A stretch of DNA of 45,995 bases from JBKHBT01 sp046542255 (GTDB taxonomy: Bacteria > UBP14 > UBA6098 > JBKHBT01), in assembly GCA_046542255.1 (NCBI GenBank), contig JBKHBT010000015.1:1-45995 (forward strand). Direction: 5' to 3'. Positions 34,228-42,575 of the stretch are shown here, in pieces (the first letter of the stretch is position 1; each line of letters begins with the position of its first letter). The position numbers and the translations under genes are program-made. Under the pieces are notes generated by a model that worked only from the letters and a program-made list of their open reading frames with translations, was not told where the DNA came from and ran no database searches.

Positions 34228-35700
34228 CTAATTTTGATAGGAAATACCCACAAAAATTTCCAGCGGATGCAAAAAACCCTGATAATCGACAATATCTCCT
34301 GCCAGATTGTCTGCAGAAATATTGAATAGGAATTTTTTACATTGGTATTTTAGGCCGATTCCTAACAATATGGCTTCTTCATAGTCTGGCTCTGTGCCCG
34401 CTGTGAATTGCAATTGACGATAGATACCATCACGATAACCAAGATATCCATCGGCAGAAAAATCATTTCCAAGTGGTATATCGAAAGAATCGATTACACT
34501 AAAGCGGGGCCTAAGCGGCAAAAATTCTCCATCATTGGTTAAGCGGCTATAATCGTATTCGAATGCGAATTTATTATTTATAAAATCATAGTCTGTTTCG
34601 ATGCAAATCCTTGCATTGGCAATATTAGCATCTCGATTATCAAGGTATAGAGTATCCGAATTACTCGATACGGGGAAAATATGATTTTGCGAATTCATTA
34701 GTTTTGCATCGAATCTAATGGTATTATCATGATCGATAAGCAGGCTACCGAATACTTTTAGCTCACGATTGACCTCTTCTGGCATTCCAATAGGATAAAC
34801 CACTTCTGGCCTCTTATCGGAAATTTTCCCATATCCCGGCGATTGGATTTCTTCATTATATGCAATCGAAGCCCTTATCGAATGATGATCTACCCAGAAT
34901 TCAACGAATGGCGATGTCAGATTTTCACTGTAAGAACCGCTCGATTTGAGTCCCAGGCGAAGCAAAAATACGCCATACTTCAAAAACAGGCCAGCACGCG
35001 ATGATAATAGCCTATACTTATTATAAGGAAAATCTCCTTCATTCTGGAGATGATATTTACCGCGAAGCACGACCTCTTCGCCAAAATATGTGCCAAAGTG
35101 ATGTTGATGCATTATTCTGAAATCACCAGCTAATTCTTTGAATTTTTTATTGGTCTGGCGATGAGAACCGAATCCATCAAGGTCGAATGCGACCACATCG
35201 TTCTGGAATGGCATAATCATTCTTATGCTTCCAATACCATTGGCGGTTCTAGGATAATAGAGGCTGTATCGTTTCCTGAAATAATCCAGCTCTAAAAAAC
35301 CATCGACCGGGAAATTGCCGATCTGGAAAGTACCATTGCCAAAAAGATTGGCATGGTCTTTGGTAAAAAAGTCATGGTTATTTCTTTTGAAATCAAAAGA
35401 CGCAAAAGCATTTTGCATTTCATATTCTGCGCCGAGTATGGCATCTAAGTTACTCGAGCCCTCAGCATAAGCATGAAAAATCTTACCGCTATCTGCCTGC
35501 TGAAGATAGTTCTGATAAGGTTTGTGAAATATCTGTTCGAAATCCGATGGAAATGTAATATAATCTTCGCCCGACTCCAACTCTAATTCTATAAATTCGG
35601 GTTCGGCGAGAACGCCTTCTACAGCAAAAACAGGAAAAACAGGCAATATAGAAATAATAATAAGAATGCTTTTGACTATGTTCGACTTTTTTATTCTCAT
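34228..35700 (-). CDS. Predicted outer-membrane beta-barrel protein
   Basis: A 490-residue exported protein. Signal peptide about 1-28 (ends PVFAVEG). The rest alternates hydrophobic and polar residues in strands rich in Tyr, Phe, Asp and Gly (for example FQIGNFPVDGFLELDYFRKRY and LLRLGLKSSGSYSENL), as in the barrels of TonB-dependent receptors; no plug domain or TonB box is visible. The end LEIFVGISYQN fits a last barrel strand. The start at 35700 is chosen over a GTG at 35724 because it begins the signal peptide directly. It lies 141 bases after the secreted protein gene, with a strong hairpin between, so it may be transcribed separately. Cargo unknown. Confidence 0.72.
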   Translation of the reverse strand: MRIKKSNIVKSILIIISILPVFPVFAVEGVLAEPEFIELELESGEDYITFPSDFEQIFHKPYQNYLQQADSGKIFHAYAEGSSNLDAILGAEYEMQNAFASFDFKRNNHDFFTKDHANLFGNGTFQIGNFPVDGFLELDYFRKRYSLYYPRTANGIGSIRMIMPFQNDVVAFDLDGFGSHRQTNKKFKELAGDFRIMHQHHFGTYFGEEVVLRGKYHLQNEGDFPYNKYRLLSSRAGLFLKYGVFLLRLGLKSSGSYSENLTSPFVEFWVDHHSIRASIAYNEEIQSPGYGKISDKRPEVVYPIGMPEEVNRELKVFGSLLIDHDNTIRFDAKLMNSQNHIFPVSSNSDTLYLDNRDANIANARICIETDYDFINNKFAFEYDYSRLTNDGEFLPLRPRFSVIDSFDIPLGNDFSADGYLGYRDGIYRQLQFTAGTEPDYEEAILLGIGLKYQCKKFLFNISADNLAGDIVDYQGFLHPLEIFVGISYQN

Positions 35701-35789
35701 TCGCTCGCTTTCTTTTTGCTGCACAAGACAGCAATTTATCTAAATTAATTTCTTAAGCGAATGATTGCAAGTTTATTTTAAAATAAATA

Positions 35790-35824
35790 GATGTAGAGAA
35801 AAGAAATCGTCTTTTCTCTACATC
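35790..35824 (-). terminator. Long hairpin terminator after the 1138-residue secreted protein gene
   Basis: A perfect 15-base stem, GATGTAGAGAAAAGA (35790-35804) and its complement (35810-35824), with a five-base loop, 17 bases past the stop of the gene on the minus strand. The sequence after the stem on that strand is T-rich (TATTTATTTT). An AT-rich 16-base palindrome (35772-35787) overlaps this tail. Confidence 0.75.
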
Positions 35825-35840
35825 GTTTCACAAAGATATT

Positions 35841-38800
35841 TTATTTGATGTATAGTATTCTGTCGGAATGAATTTTCCCATTTGTTTTCAAGATGACGGT
35901 ATAAACTCCGCTTGCAATTTCATCTTTGGGATTCCAAATAGTATTACCAGAGCCTTTTGTCATGGTTCTATTATCGATAAGAGCATCGACACGCCTGCCA
36001 AAGAGATCGATGATATAAAGTTCGACAATGGCATTATCTTCTATCTTATAATCTATGGTGATTGCCGAATTGAATGGATTTGGAAGGCAGTCTATCATAT
36101 CGATTTCTTGAGGGTTTGAAATATATTCTTCGAATACAGCATCATTCTCGATTCCGAAATATTCCATAATACTTCCCAGAACCCTGCTTCTCTGCTGCGG
36201 ATAGAGGCTATCGTGCATTGCGCCGATATATACTGATGAGAATACCGTTTTGCCCAAACCATGATTTTTCCTAACCACTCTACCACGGCTGTATTCGACC
36301 GGTATATCGACTGTATTTGGCTGTGAACGCATGGTTACGCTTGCCCCCGGAGCAGCTGTCAGTTGAGAATTGCGCCAATCAGCGCGCAAATGTGTATCGT
36401 AGTTCAGATGCATATAGTAGTCGCCGAAGAAACCATCATCCGGCATAGATTCCATCCAAACGACATTTCCGGTATCCCTGTGGTGGCTTATGGTTCCCGA
36501 TACGGTATCAGCAAATGAATGCTCGTATCCGAAAAGATTCTGGAAGTCATCTGCATAGGGTTCATCGACCTGATACATCTTGAGTGCAGTAATTGCACCT
36601 TCGAGATATACACTGCCGCCATCATCGACAAAATCGATAATATCTTCGACCTCGTCATCGAGAAGAATCAAACGGCCTTCATTAACAGTCGTCATAACAA
36701 CTATGCAAGCATCATAGTATTCGATAGGGAAGCGGTAGAATGATTCACCTGTAGGAGTTACCGTATTTGAAATTCCTATATCATCCAAAAGGTCGCCAAG
36801 GAATATGGCTTCATTTTCGCTTTCCTCTTCGGCATACATAATATCATGGCTCAGGTCCACTACGAGAACCTCTGTCGATGTATCGCCATATTCCACATAA
36901 TAACCGGAATCGACATTGCTAAGACCGCTGATGCCGCTCTCGTGAACGGCTGTTATTCCATAATAAAGCCATTCATAAGGATCGTATTCATCTAAGTCAT
37001 CATCCCAGTACCAGAGAGTATCTGCGCCACGGGTGCCGATTAGCTCGGCATCGGATGTATCAGTAAAATAGCTTTCCGAACGATAAATTCTATATTCCAT
37101 AACTTCCATATCATCAAGAATATCAGATGGTGCAAGCATTTCGGGTTCACGGTAGGATATTGTTCTTTTGGTTGTTACTATTTCTTCAGCATCAGAGAAA
37201 GGACTCGTTTCGGGCATATCGATTGCAACAGACATCTGCTGAAGAGGGTTGCCAGCACGTCTTCTGTGTGTACCGCGGGCAATCGGGCGAGATGAGCCAT
37301 CAGAACCAAGCTCGCAAAGCGAGCCATCGGGTAGTTTGACAATCGCACGAATCATAAGATCTGTTTCCGAAAGTCCTTCATAGCTATGATAATTAACCAA
37401 ATCCCATGCGCTGTCTTCCCATTTGAGCCAGCTTCTCATATCGGGATCGGATTTATCACAGCCGATATATACGGCCGAAGTATCGCCATCTACTGCCGAG
37501 GAGCGGAATCCAGCAAAGAAGTCGGAATCATCTTCGAGATACAGCCCAATTTCGACCTCTGTCCAATCTTCGGTTGTGTCGATGTCTGTATAAAATGTCG
37601 GGATGAGAAGGTCGCTGGGTGTATCAGCAATCATATCACGAATATGAATATTCGCCAATCTGAATGCACCATGAACATTGAAATCGTATTTGACCACAAG
37701 AAGCGAACATCCTGGCTCAGGTGGTGTGAATTCGACTCCCCATTCCACATTTGGATTAGCGCCGGCGCCGATATGTGTATAGCCATCACCCGGGCCCGGA
37801 AGCCAATCATTGACGCCATCATCATAAGAAATTTCATATAAATCGCCTTCTAAGGGTGCTTCCCATTGGAGAAGAATCCTGTTAAGTATTTCTTCATGGG
37901 CAACAAGATGGCTCGGTGGGCGGCTTTCTTCGCCACCGATAAGAGGCAATTCGCCACTTATTACCATATCTGCCGTTACGGATATTGTATCTAAATAATA
38001 TTCATATTCTGAAGTCGGTGGTATTGCCATAAAAACATATTCCCCAACCGGCACATCAGTAATTTCATAGCTTCCATCGCTCTCTGTTGTATCCAAATAT
38101 GTACCACCTATATTAATATTTATACCTGAATGGCCTGTTTCACCCTCTAATGTAAAAACTCCGCTCACTGTATAGCCTTCCAGTGCTTCCAGCTCGAAAT
38201 CGATGTCTGTGACAAAAGGCTCGCTAATAGTCAATTCGACTTCGGTTGTTTCACTTGTAGCATATCCAGCTTTAGTAGCATATAATTCATAGGTGCCCAG
38301 CCCTGGCATCATAAGAAGATATCTTCCAGTGCTGTCTGTATCCATAGTGAGTGTATCATCAAGGACATATATAGTCGCATCTTCTAATGGTGAGCCATGA
38401 GAATCTGTTACAGTTCCCTGAATCATAAAATATGATGTATCTGAATCAGTAACGGTGAAGCCATATTCGAATTCATCGAGGCAATTTGGTGGGCTTGCCA
38501 TATCGCAAACCGAAATCATTGCAGTGAACGAACCAGCAGGAAGTTCCAGAGGAGGTGAATAATCGATGCTATAACCATCGGTAATTGGCTCCGGAGTAAC
38601 CATCGTAGAAATATCGAAACCCATGACAATAATCTCCAGCGTCGAAATATCGACTCCACTGTCATAATCTAGAATATCCATGCTTATATCAGTATCGGAA
38701 GGGACTCCCACAGCGCCATTTTCTGGCTCGAGGTTGATGATGACAGGAGGATCGGTATCCTCAGTTTCGCCGGGATGAATATACAAAATACTAAAGACAT

Positions 38801-39257
38801 TGCCTGTCGGTATTCCTGCGGATTCTTCATCGCGCATATCGGTGGCGGAGGTCCAGTTAAAATCTGCGCCGGGGCTATGGATATGGATATAGAATTCACC
38901 ATCTTCAGGCAATCCGGGCCATGAAATAGTGGCCGAAGAGCTGAAAGGATCGATGATGAAATCCCAAATTATGCTATCGCCCGGTTCTGGCACTGCCCGG
39001 ATATCGCGCCAGAGCCTACCATATTCCGGATCAGGAAAGTCGATATAGACTGTAGGTTCTGCAGTTGGCGGTGCTGGCGGTGCAGCTAAATCGATGCCTG
39101 ATTCATAATCATCTGTCGCTTCTGAAGATATACCAAAGCTGATATTATCCACAGTATCGCCACTCGATGGAAAACTCACTATCAATGATTCATAGCTCCA
39201 ATCAGACAAAGAGATGCCTGCAAGAAGCAAAAAAACAAATAAAAATGCGCGTTTCAT
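35841..39257 (-). CDS. Secreted multidomain protein with carboxypeptidase-regulatory-like repeats, GATase-like region and sorting tail
   Basis: A 1138-residue exported protein with a signal peptide (1-18). About 20-175 is an Ig-like region. About 180-275 is an Ig-like domain close to those of the giant protein (NLEPENGAVGVPSDTDI). Two carboxypeptidase-regulatory-like domains follow at about 280-355 (IQGTVTDSHGSPLEDATIYVL) and 365-440 (VSGVFTLEGETGHSGI). A fibronectin-like stretch with LLQWEAPLEGDLYEI comes next. About 800-1000 looks like a class-I glutamine amidotransferase-like/DUF4350-type fold (DDIGISNTV, YDACIVVMT, DFVDDGGSVYLEG). The last 80 residues form a type-A sorting domain with LPNPFNSAITIDYKI. 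An AGGAGG lies before the ATG. The role is not known; probably surface-exposed. Confidence 0.75.
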   Translation of the reverse strand: MKRAFLFVFLLLAGISLSDWSYESLIVSFPSSGDTVDNISFGISSEATDDYESGIDLAAPPAPPTAEPTVYIDFPDPEYGRLWRDIRAVPEPGDSIIWDFIIDPFSSSATISWPGLPEDGEFYIHIHSPGADFNWTSATDMRDEESAGIPTGNVFSILYIHPGETEDTDPPVIINLEPENGAVGVPSDTDISMDILDYDSGVDISTLEIIVMGFDISTMVTPEPITDGYSIDYSPPLELPAGSFTAMISVCDMASPPNCLDEFEYGFTVTDSDTSYFMIQGTVTDSHGSPLEDATIYVLDDTLTMDTDSTGRYLLMMPGLGTYELYATKAGYATSETTEVELTISEPFVTDIDFELEALEGYTVSGVFTLEGETGHSGININIGGTYLDTTESDGSYEITDVPVGEYVFMAIPPTSEYEYYLDTISVTADMVISGELPLIGGEESRPPSHLVAHEEILNRILLQWEAPLEGDLYEISYDDGVNDWLPGPGDGYTHIGAGANPNVEWGVEFTPPEPGCSLLVVKYDFNVHGAFRLANIHIRDMIADTPSDLLIPTFYTDIDTTEDWTEVEIGLYLEDDSDFFAGFRSSAVDGDTSAVYIGCDKSDPDMRSWLKWEDSAWDLVNYHSYEGLSETDLMIRAIVKLPDGSLCELGSDGSSRPIARGTHRRRAGNPLQQMSVAIDMPETSPFSDAEEIVTTKRTISYREPEMLAPSDILDDMEVMEYRIYRSESYFTDTSDAELIGTRGADTLWYWDDDLDEYDPYEWLYYGITAVHESGISGLSNVDSGYYVEYGDTSTEVLVVDLSHDIMYAEEESENEAIFLGDLLDDIGISNTVTPTGESFYRFPIEYYDACIVVMTTVNEGRLILLDDEVEDIIDFVDDGGSVYLEGAITALKMYQVDEPYADDFQNLFGYEHSFADTVSGTISHHRDTGNVVWMESMPDDGFFGDYYMHLNYDTHLRADWRNSQLTAAPGASVTMRSQPNTVDIPVEYSRGRVVRKNHGLGKTVFSSVYIGAMHDSLYPQQRSRVLGSIMEYFGIENDAVFEEYISNPQEIDMIDCLPNPFNSAITIDYKIEDNAIVELYIIDLFGRRVDALIDNRTMTKGSGNTIWNPKDEIASGVYTVILKTNGKIHSDRILYIK

Positions 39258-39503
39258 TTAAACCTCCTAAATATTAATTTTATTAATAATACTAAACTTT
39301 TAGCAGATTTTCCAGCTATTTTTTTATAATTACAATTGTTACTACTATTCATTATTGTAAAATTTAACTTGTAATATTTATAGTACTATATTAATCACAG
39401 ACATTTAAATGCATCAAAACAATCAATTTGCTGAAATAGTCAAGACTAGCCAAAATATGACTTATGTCGATATATTAAATAGCCAAAAAAATAAGGAGCA
39501 GTT

Positions 39504-40229
39504 ATGTTGATTACTATTTTTATATCTCTATCCATCGCTTTTGCTATAGGTTATCTATTTTATAGAAATACGAATAGAGCAAGGTGCTCATGGTGCAATA
39601 AAAGAAAAGGTATTGATGAAAATGGCATCTGTGAAAATTGTCTGGACAAAATAAGAAGCCGTGAAAAAAGCAGAGTCAATAAAATAATCAGTAATTATAA
39701 TATCATAGATAGCAATCGAAAGATGCATGTCAGGCTGGCAAAACTCGATGAGACACTCGCGGAGCTAAAGAAGATATTTATCTATGAAGATCGCGGTATA
39801 GAGCTTATCAAACCATCAGCGCATAAAAGATTTATAAAACTGAAAGAAAAACATGATAATATCATTTATGAAGCATCGAATGATAAAGTAAGAAATCTTC
39901 GAGAAAGAATCGAAAAAAATTCGAGTATCAAAGAAAAGCTCGCAATGTTCAACCAGGCTCTTCTATATATCGTCGATTTGAAAATACAATTAATTGTCAA
40001 GCCAACCTTGCTCGATGAGCTGGAAGCTGCCTTAAAACAAGAAATTCTCAAATTACATGTTCGGAATTTAGTTTCAAAGGGGATAGAATGCGAAAAGGCA
40101 GGAAAAGGCGATATTGCCATCGTAAATTATAGAAAAGCCACTGAATATATCAAACAGAATGATAACAATCACATCCTCGATAATGATTTGAATAATATTT
40201 TGGAGAGATTAAATAAAATTGCGGCCTGA
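39504..40229 (+). CDS. Membrane-anchored zinc-ribbon protein with helical repeats, hypothetical
   Basis: A 241-residue protein with one N-terminal transmembrane segment (about 3-20), then a zinc ribbon with Cys28, Cys31, Cys43 and Cys46 (CSWC-x11-CENC), then a charged helical domain of about 190 residues with coiled-coil character. The last 45 residues (SKGIECEKAGKGDIAIVNYRKATEYI) look like a single tetratricopeptide-like hairpin. The ribbon faces the cytoplasm if the helix is an N-in anchor. GGAG precedes the ATG. I know no family for this architecture. It ends one base from the end of coaBC on the other strand. The upstream gap 39258-39503 is AT-rich with no gene or convincing promoter. Confidence 0.65.
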   Translation: MLITIFISLSIAFAIGYLFYRNTNRARCSWCNKRKGIDENGICENCLDKIRSREKSRVNKIISNYNIIDSNRKMHVRLAKLDETLAELKKIFIYEDRGIELIKPSAHKRFIKLKEKHDNIIYEASNDKVRNLRERIEKNSSIKEKLAMFNQALLYIVDLKIQLIVKPTLLDELEAALKQEILKLHVRNLVSKGIECEKAGKGDIAIVNYRKATEYIKQNDNNHILDNDLNNILERLNKIAA

Positions 40230-40230
40230 A

Positions 40231-41436
40231 TTATTGGGCTTTTTTATCATCGTAAAGCCGATAGATTCTATCAGCAATAATTCCTGCCATATGGTGTTTT
40301 GTAGTCATATCGACATTTTCTATTCTGCCAGTTCTATGAATAATATGTCCGCGATTGGTCATTACCTCGAATCCGCTTTTCTCGGTTTGAGGATTTGCTA
40401 TAATTAGATCGAGATTTTTCTCTTCTAATTTATTCTTTGCATTTTCGAGAAGATTATCCGTCTCAAGGGCAAAACCAACTATAATTTGCCTGCCATTTTT
40501 GCTTTTGCCGACTTCATATAGAATATCATTTGTCCTTTTTAGCTCGATTTGCATATTCTGGCCGTCTTTTTTGCGCTTCATATCGAATTTTTCCGAGGGA
40601 GTCCAGTCAGAAACGGCGGCACTTGAAACAAAAATATCTGCATCGTCCGCAAGCTTCTGGACTTCCTGGAACATAGCCTGTGCATCCAAAGTCTCGATAT
40701 ATTTGACACCATATGGCCGAGCGATATTGGACTTTCCCGAAATCAATGTAACATTCGCGCCGAAAGCCTTTAGGTATCTTGCGATTTCGAAACCCATTAA
40801 GCCAGTCGAGGGATTGGATAGAAATCGAACCGGGTCGAGAAATTCGCGAGTTGCGCCGGCAGTAACGACTGCCTTAGTACCGTTCAAAGGCTTGTTATGC
40901 ATCAGATAAAAGGCCATATCCTGTATATGGTTTAATTCTGCTAATCTTCCAGAGCCTTTATCTCCGCAGGCCAGAAATCCTTCATCGGAAGTTACGAAAT
41001 GGTGGCCATGTTTTTTAAGCTTTGCTATATTATCCTGCGTAATCGAGTTCTCATACATGGCAGAATTCATTGCAGGGGCGAAAAGCACAGGAGCATTGCT
41101 GGCCAAAATAGTTGTCGAGAGAAAATCATCGGCTATGCCATTTGCTGCTTTGGCTATAATATTGGCAGTAGCTGGAGCTACTATAATCAAATCTGCCCAT
41201 TTTGCCCAGGAGATATGGCCGATATCCGGGCGGATTCTATTCTCGAACATATCAGAAACTACCGGTTGGCCAGTGAGTGTTTCAAATGTAAGGGGAGTTA
41301 TAAATTCAGTTGCATTCTTGGTCATCGCAACTTTAACTTCTGCATTGGATTTTATAAGCAGCCTTGTCAAATATGCTGATTTATAGGCAGCAATAGAACT
41401 TGTAACACCAAGAAGAATCTTCTTACCATCGAGCAT
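40231..41436 (-). CDS. coaBC: Phosphopantothenoylcysteine decarboxylase/phosphopantothenate-cysteine ligase
   Basis: Bifunctional enzyme of CoA synthesis, 401 residues. The N-terminal CoaC domain (about 1-180) shows LLGVTSSIAAYK for FMN binding, HISWAKWADLIIVAPATAN with the catalytic His, APAMNSAMYE (Asn) and FLACGDKGSGRL (Cys). The C-terminal CoaB domain has VVTAGATREFLDPVRFLSNPSTGLMG. Both active-site sets are complete. The start codon directly follows the stop of the DtxR-like gene (TAGATG), so the two are co-transcribed. With panB and panC in this window it covers much of the pantothenate-to-CoA pathway. Confidence 0.95.
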   Translation of the reverse strand: MLDGKKILLGVTSSIAAYKSAYLTRLLIKSNAEVKVAMTKNATEFITPLTFETLTGQPVVSDMFENRIRPDIGHISWAKWADLIIVAPATANIIAKAANGIADDFLSTTILASNAPVLFAPAMNSAMYENSITQDNIAKLKKHGHHFVTSDEGFLACGDKGSGRLAELNHIQDMAFYLMHNKPLNGTKAVVTAGATREFLDPVRFLSNPSTGLMGFEIARYLKAFGANVTLISGKSNIARPYGVKYIETLDAQAMFQEVQKLADDADIFVSSAAVSDWTPSEKFDMKRKKDGQNMQIELKRTNDILYEVGKSKNGRQIIVGFALETDNLLENAKNKLEEKNLDLIIANPQTEKSGFEVMTNRGHIIHRTGRIENVDMTTKHHMAGIIADRIYRLYDDKKAQ

Positions 41437-41877
41437 CTAGCAGTTATCCTCCAACATGCATTTTTCTTTGATATAAGCAGCAAGATCTTCAGCCAGTTCT
41501 TTTTCATTTATATAATCGATTAGTATGCTGAGCCTTTTCATCGTTCTAGGGTTTATTGCATGTTCCATTTTGCAGGCATCATCTTCAGACACAGATTTTG
41601 GCAAATGAAGGATTTCGCCGAGAAGTTTGACAAACATCTTATGGCGTTTTAGCGTTCTTTCTGCAATTTCCCGGCCTTTATCTGTTAGGGTAACATTTCC
41701 ATAGCTTTTATGGCTAACCAGCTTCATACCCGAAAGCTTCTGGATTTGCTGAGTAACCGATGGGTTTTTTACTTCCAAATGGGCAGCGATATCCTTTACT
41801 CTTGCGAAACCATTTTTATTGCTGATTTCGAGAATCGCTTCGAGATAGTCTTCTATATTTGGTGTTATCTTCGGCAT
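41437..41877 (-). CDS. DtxR/MntR-family metal-dependent regulator
   Basis: A 146-residue two-domain regulator lacking the SH3-like third domain: winged helix (about 8-63, with KNPSVTQQIQKLS as the recognition part) and dimerisation domain (about 70-140). By chance its numbering matches Corynebacterium DtxR: His79, Cys102, Glu105 and His106 are all present (DACKMEH), while Met10 is Asp10 as in MntR (Asp8), with Glu13 like MntR Glu11; DtxR Glu83 and His98 are Val and Glu. Metal preference is therefore uncertain. The ATG has no Shine-Dalgarno and lies seven bases after a -10, so it is probably leaderless. It is upstream of and fused in transcript to coaBC. Targets unknown. Confidence 0.85.
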   Translation of the reverse strand: MPKITPNIEDYLEAILEISNKNGFARVKDIAAHLEVKNPSVTQQIQKLSGMKLVSHKSYGNVTLTDKGREIAERTLKRHKMFVKLLGEILHLPKSVSEDDACKMEHAINPRTMKRLSILIDYINEKELAEDLAAYIKEKCMLEDNC

Positions 41878-41884
41878 ATCGTGT

Positions 41885-41914
41885 ATAATATAATAAATTC
41901 AAATCATTGTTCAA
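41885..41914 (-). promoter_or_regulatory. Candidate promoter of the DtxR-coaBC unit
   Basis: On the minus strand TTGAAC (41909-41914), an 18-base spacer and TATTAT (41885-41890). The start codon begins seven bases later, so transcription would begin at or next to the ATG. Confidence 0.4.
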
Positions 41915-41917
41915 AGC

Positions 41918-41957
41918 AAAAAAGACTGGTATTTTTCATAATAGGCCAGCCAGTTTT
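41918..41957 (-). terminator. Candidate terminator of the ferredoxin gene
   Basis: On the minus strand AAAACTGG pairs with a CCAGTCTT segment (one G-U pair, 20-base loop) and the stem runs into six T (41918-41923). The stem is weak, but position and T-run fit the end of the ferredoxin transcript. Confidence 0.4.
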
Positions 41958-41979
41958 AAAACTATGACAAATTTTGTTA

Positions 41980-42150
41980 TCATTCTTCAGGACTAATCGC
42001 CTCGATGGGACATACTTCGGCGCAAACGCCACAATCTGTGCAAATATCCGGATCGATAACGAAAATCTCGCCTTCTTTGATCGCATCGACAGGGCATTCA
42101 TCCACACAGCTACCGCAGGCGATACACTCTTCACTGATTACATATGCCAT
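41980..42150 (-). CDS. 2[4Fe-4S] bacterial-type ferredoxin
   Basis: A 56-residue low-potential electron carrier. Two classic motifs are complete: Cys9, Cys12, Cys15, Cys19 and Cys37, Cys40, Cys43, Cys47, each ending in CP. The ATG at 42150 has GGAGG upstream, so an in-frame ATG at 42168 is not used. It has its own promoter (42190-42218) and is the likely electron acceptor of the korAB enzyme elsewhere in the window, which is inference. Confidence 0.95.
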   Translation of the reverse strand: MAYVISEECIACGSCVDECPVDAIKEGEIFVIDPDICTDCGVCAEVCPIEAISPEE

Positions 42151-42189
42151 ATAATACCTCCTTGGCATCTTAGTTTAATTAGTTTCCGC

Positions 42190-42218
42190 AAAATAAAAAA
42201 GCAAAATTATAGTGTCAA
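42190..42218 (-). promoter_or_regulatory. Promoter of the ferredoxin gene
   Basis: On the minus strand a consensus TTGACA (42213-42218), a 17-base spacer and TATTTT (42190-42195), 39 bases before the ATG. Confidence 0.65.
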
Positions 42219-42300
42219 GCGAAAAAACAAAAAAAGCCAGCCTTCAAATTCAATCTTTACTCGTTTAATATAAAAATCTGCATTTTTGACAATAATTATC

Positions 42301-42329
42301 TTGACAGTTTAAAATCAGCATATTACTTT
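42301..42329 (+). promoter_or_regulatory. Promoter of the tRNA gene
   Basis: TTGACA (42301-42306), a 17-base spacer and TACTTT (42324-42329), 16 bases before the mature tRNA 5' end. Confidence 0.65.
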
Positions 42330-42345
42330 ATGTCGGCGAATCTGA

Positions 42346-42419
42346 GGCGGCATAGCTCAGTTGGTTAGAGCAGCGGAATCATAATCCGCGTGTCCGGGGT
42401 TCGAGTCCCTGTGCCGCTA
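42346..42419 (+). tRNA. tRNA with CAT anticodon (elongator Met, or Ile2)
   Basis: The cloverleaf folds completely: acceptor arm GGCGGCA (42346-42352) with TGCCGCT (42412-42418) and one G-U end pair, D-arm GCTC/GAGC, anticodon stem GCGGA/TCCGC with loop ATCATAA, a five-base variable region and a TTCGAGT T-loop. The CCA end is not encoded. Initiator features (C-A mismatch at the end and three GC pairs in the anticodon stem) are missing, so this is elongator Met or the Ile2 tRNA that is lysidine-modified; the sequence alone does not decide. A T-run follows directly. Confidence 0.93.
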
Positions 42420-42509
42420 TTTTTTCCTGGGAAGTGTTTAATCTTGCTTATTATTATTAATAGAAATAAAATTTTGTTAATTCTTTCTTAAAAAAGTTTC
42501 AAAAAAGTG

Positions 42510-42538
42510 TTGAAACCATAGGCCAAATTAATTATATT
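42510..42538 (+). promoter_or_regulatory. Candidate promoter of the VWA protein gene
   Basis: TTGAAA (42510-42515), a 17-base spacer and TATATT (42533-42538), 37 bases before the ATG at 42576, which is preceded by GAGG. Confidence 0.5.
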
Positions 42539-42575
42539 CCTTTATGATGCAATAATTTATCGAAGAGGTAATATA

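Noticed and set aside
35772..35787. 16-base AT palindrome as operator
   Set aside because: It consists only of A and T and lies in a terminator tail, so chance is a sufficient explanation.
42346..42419. Initiator tRNA
   Set aside because: The acceptor end is paired and the anticodon stem lacks three consecutive GC pairs.
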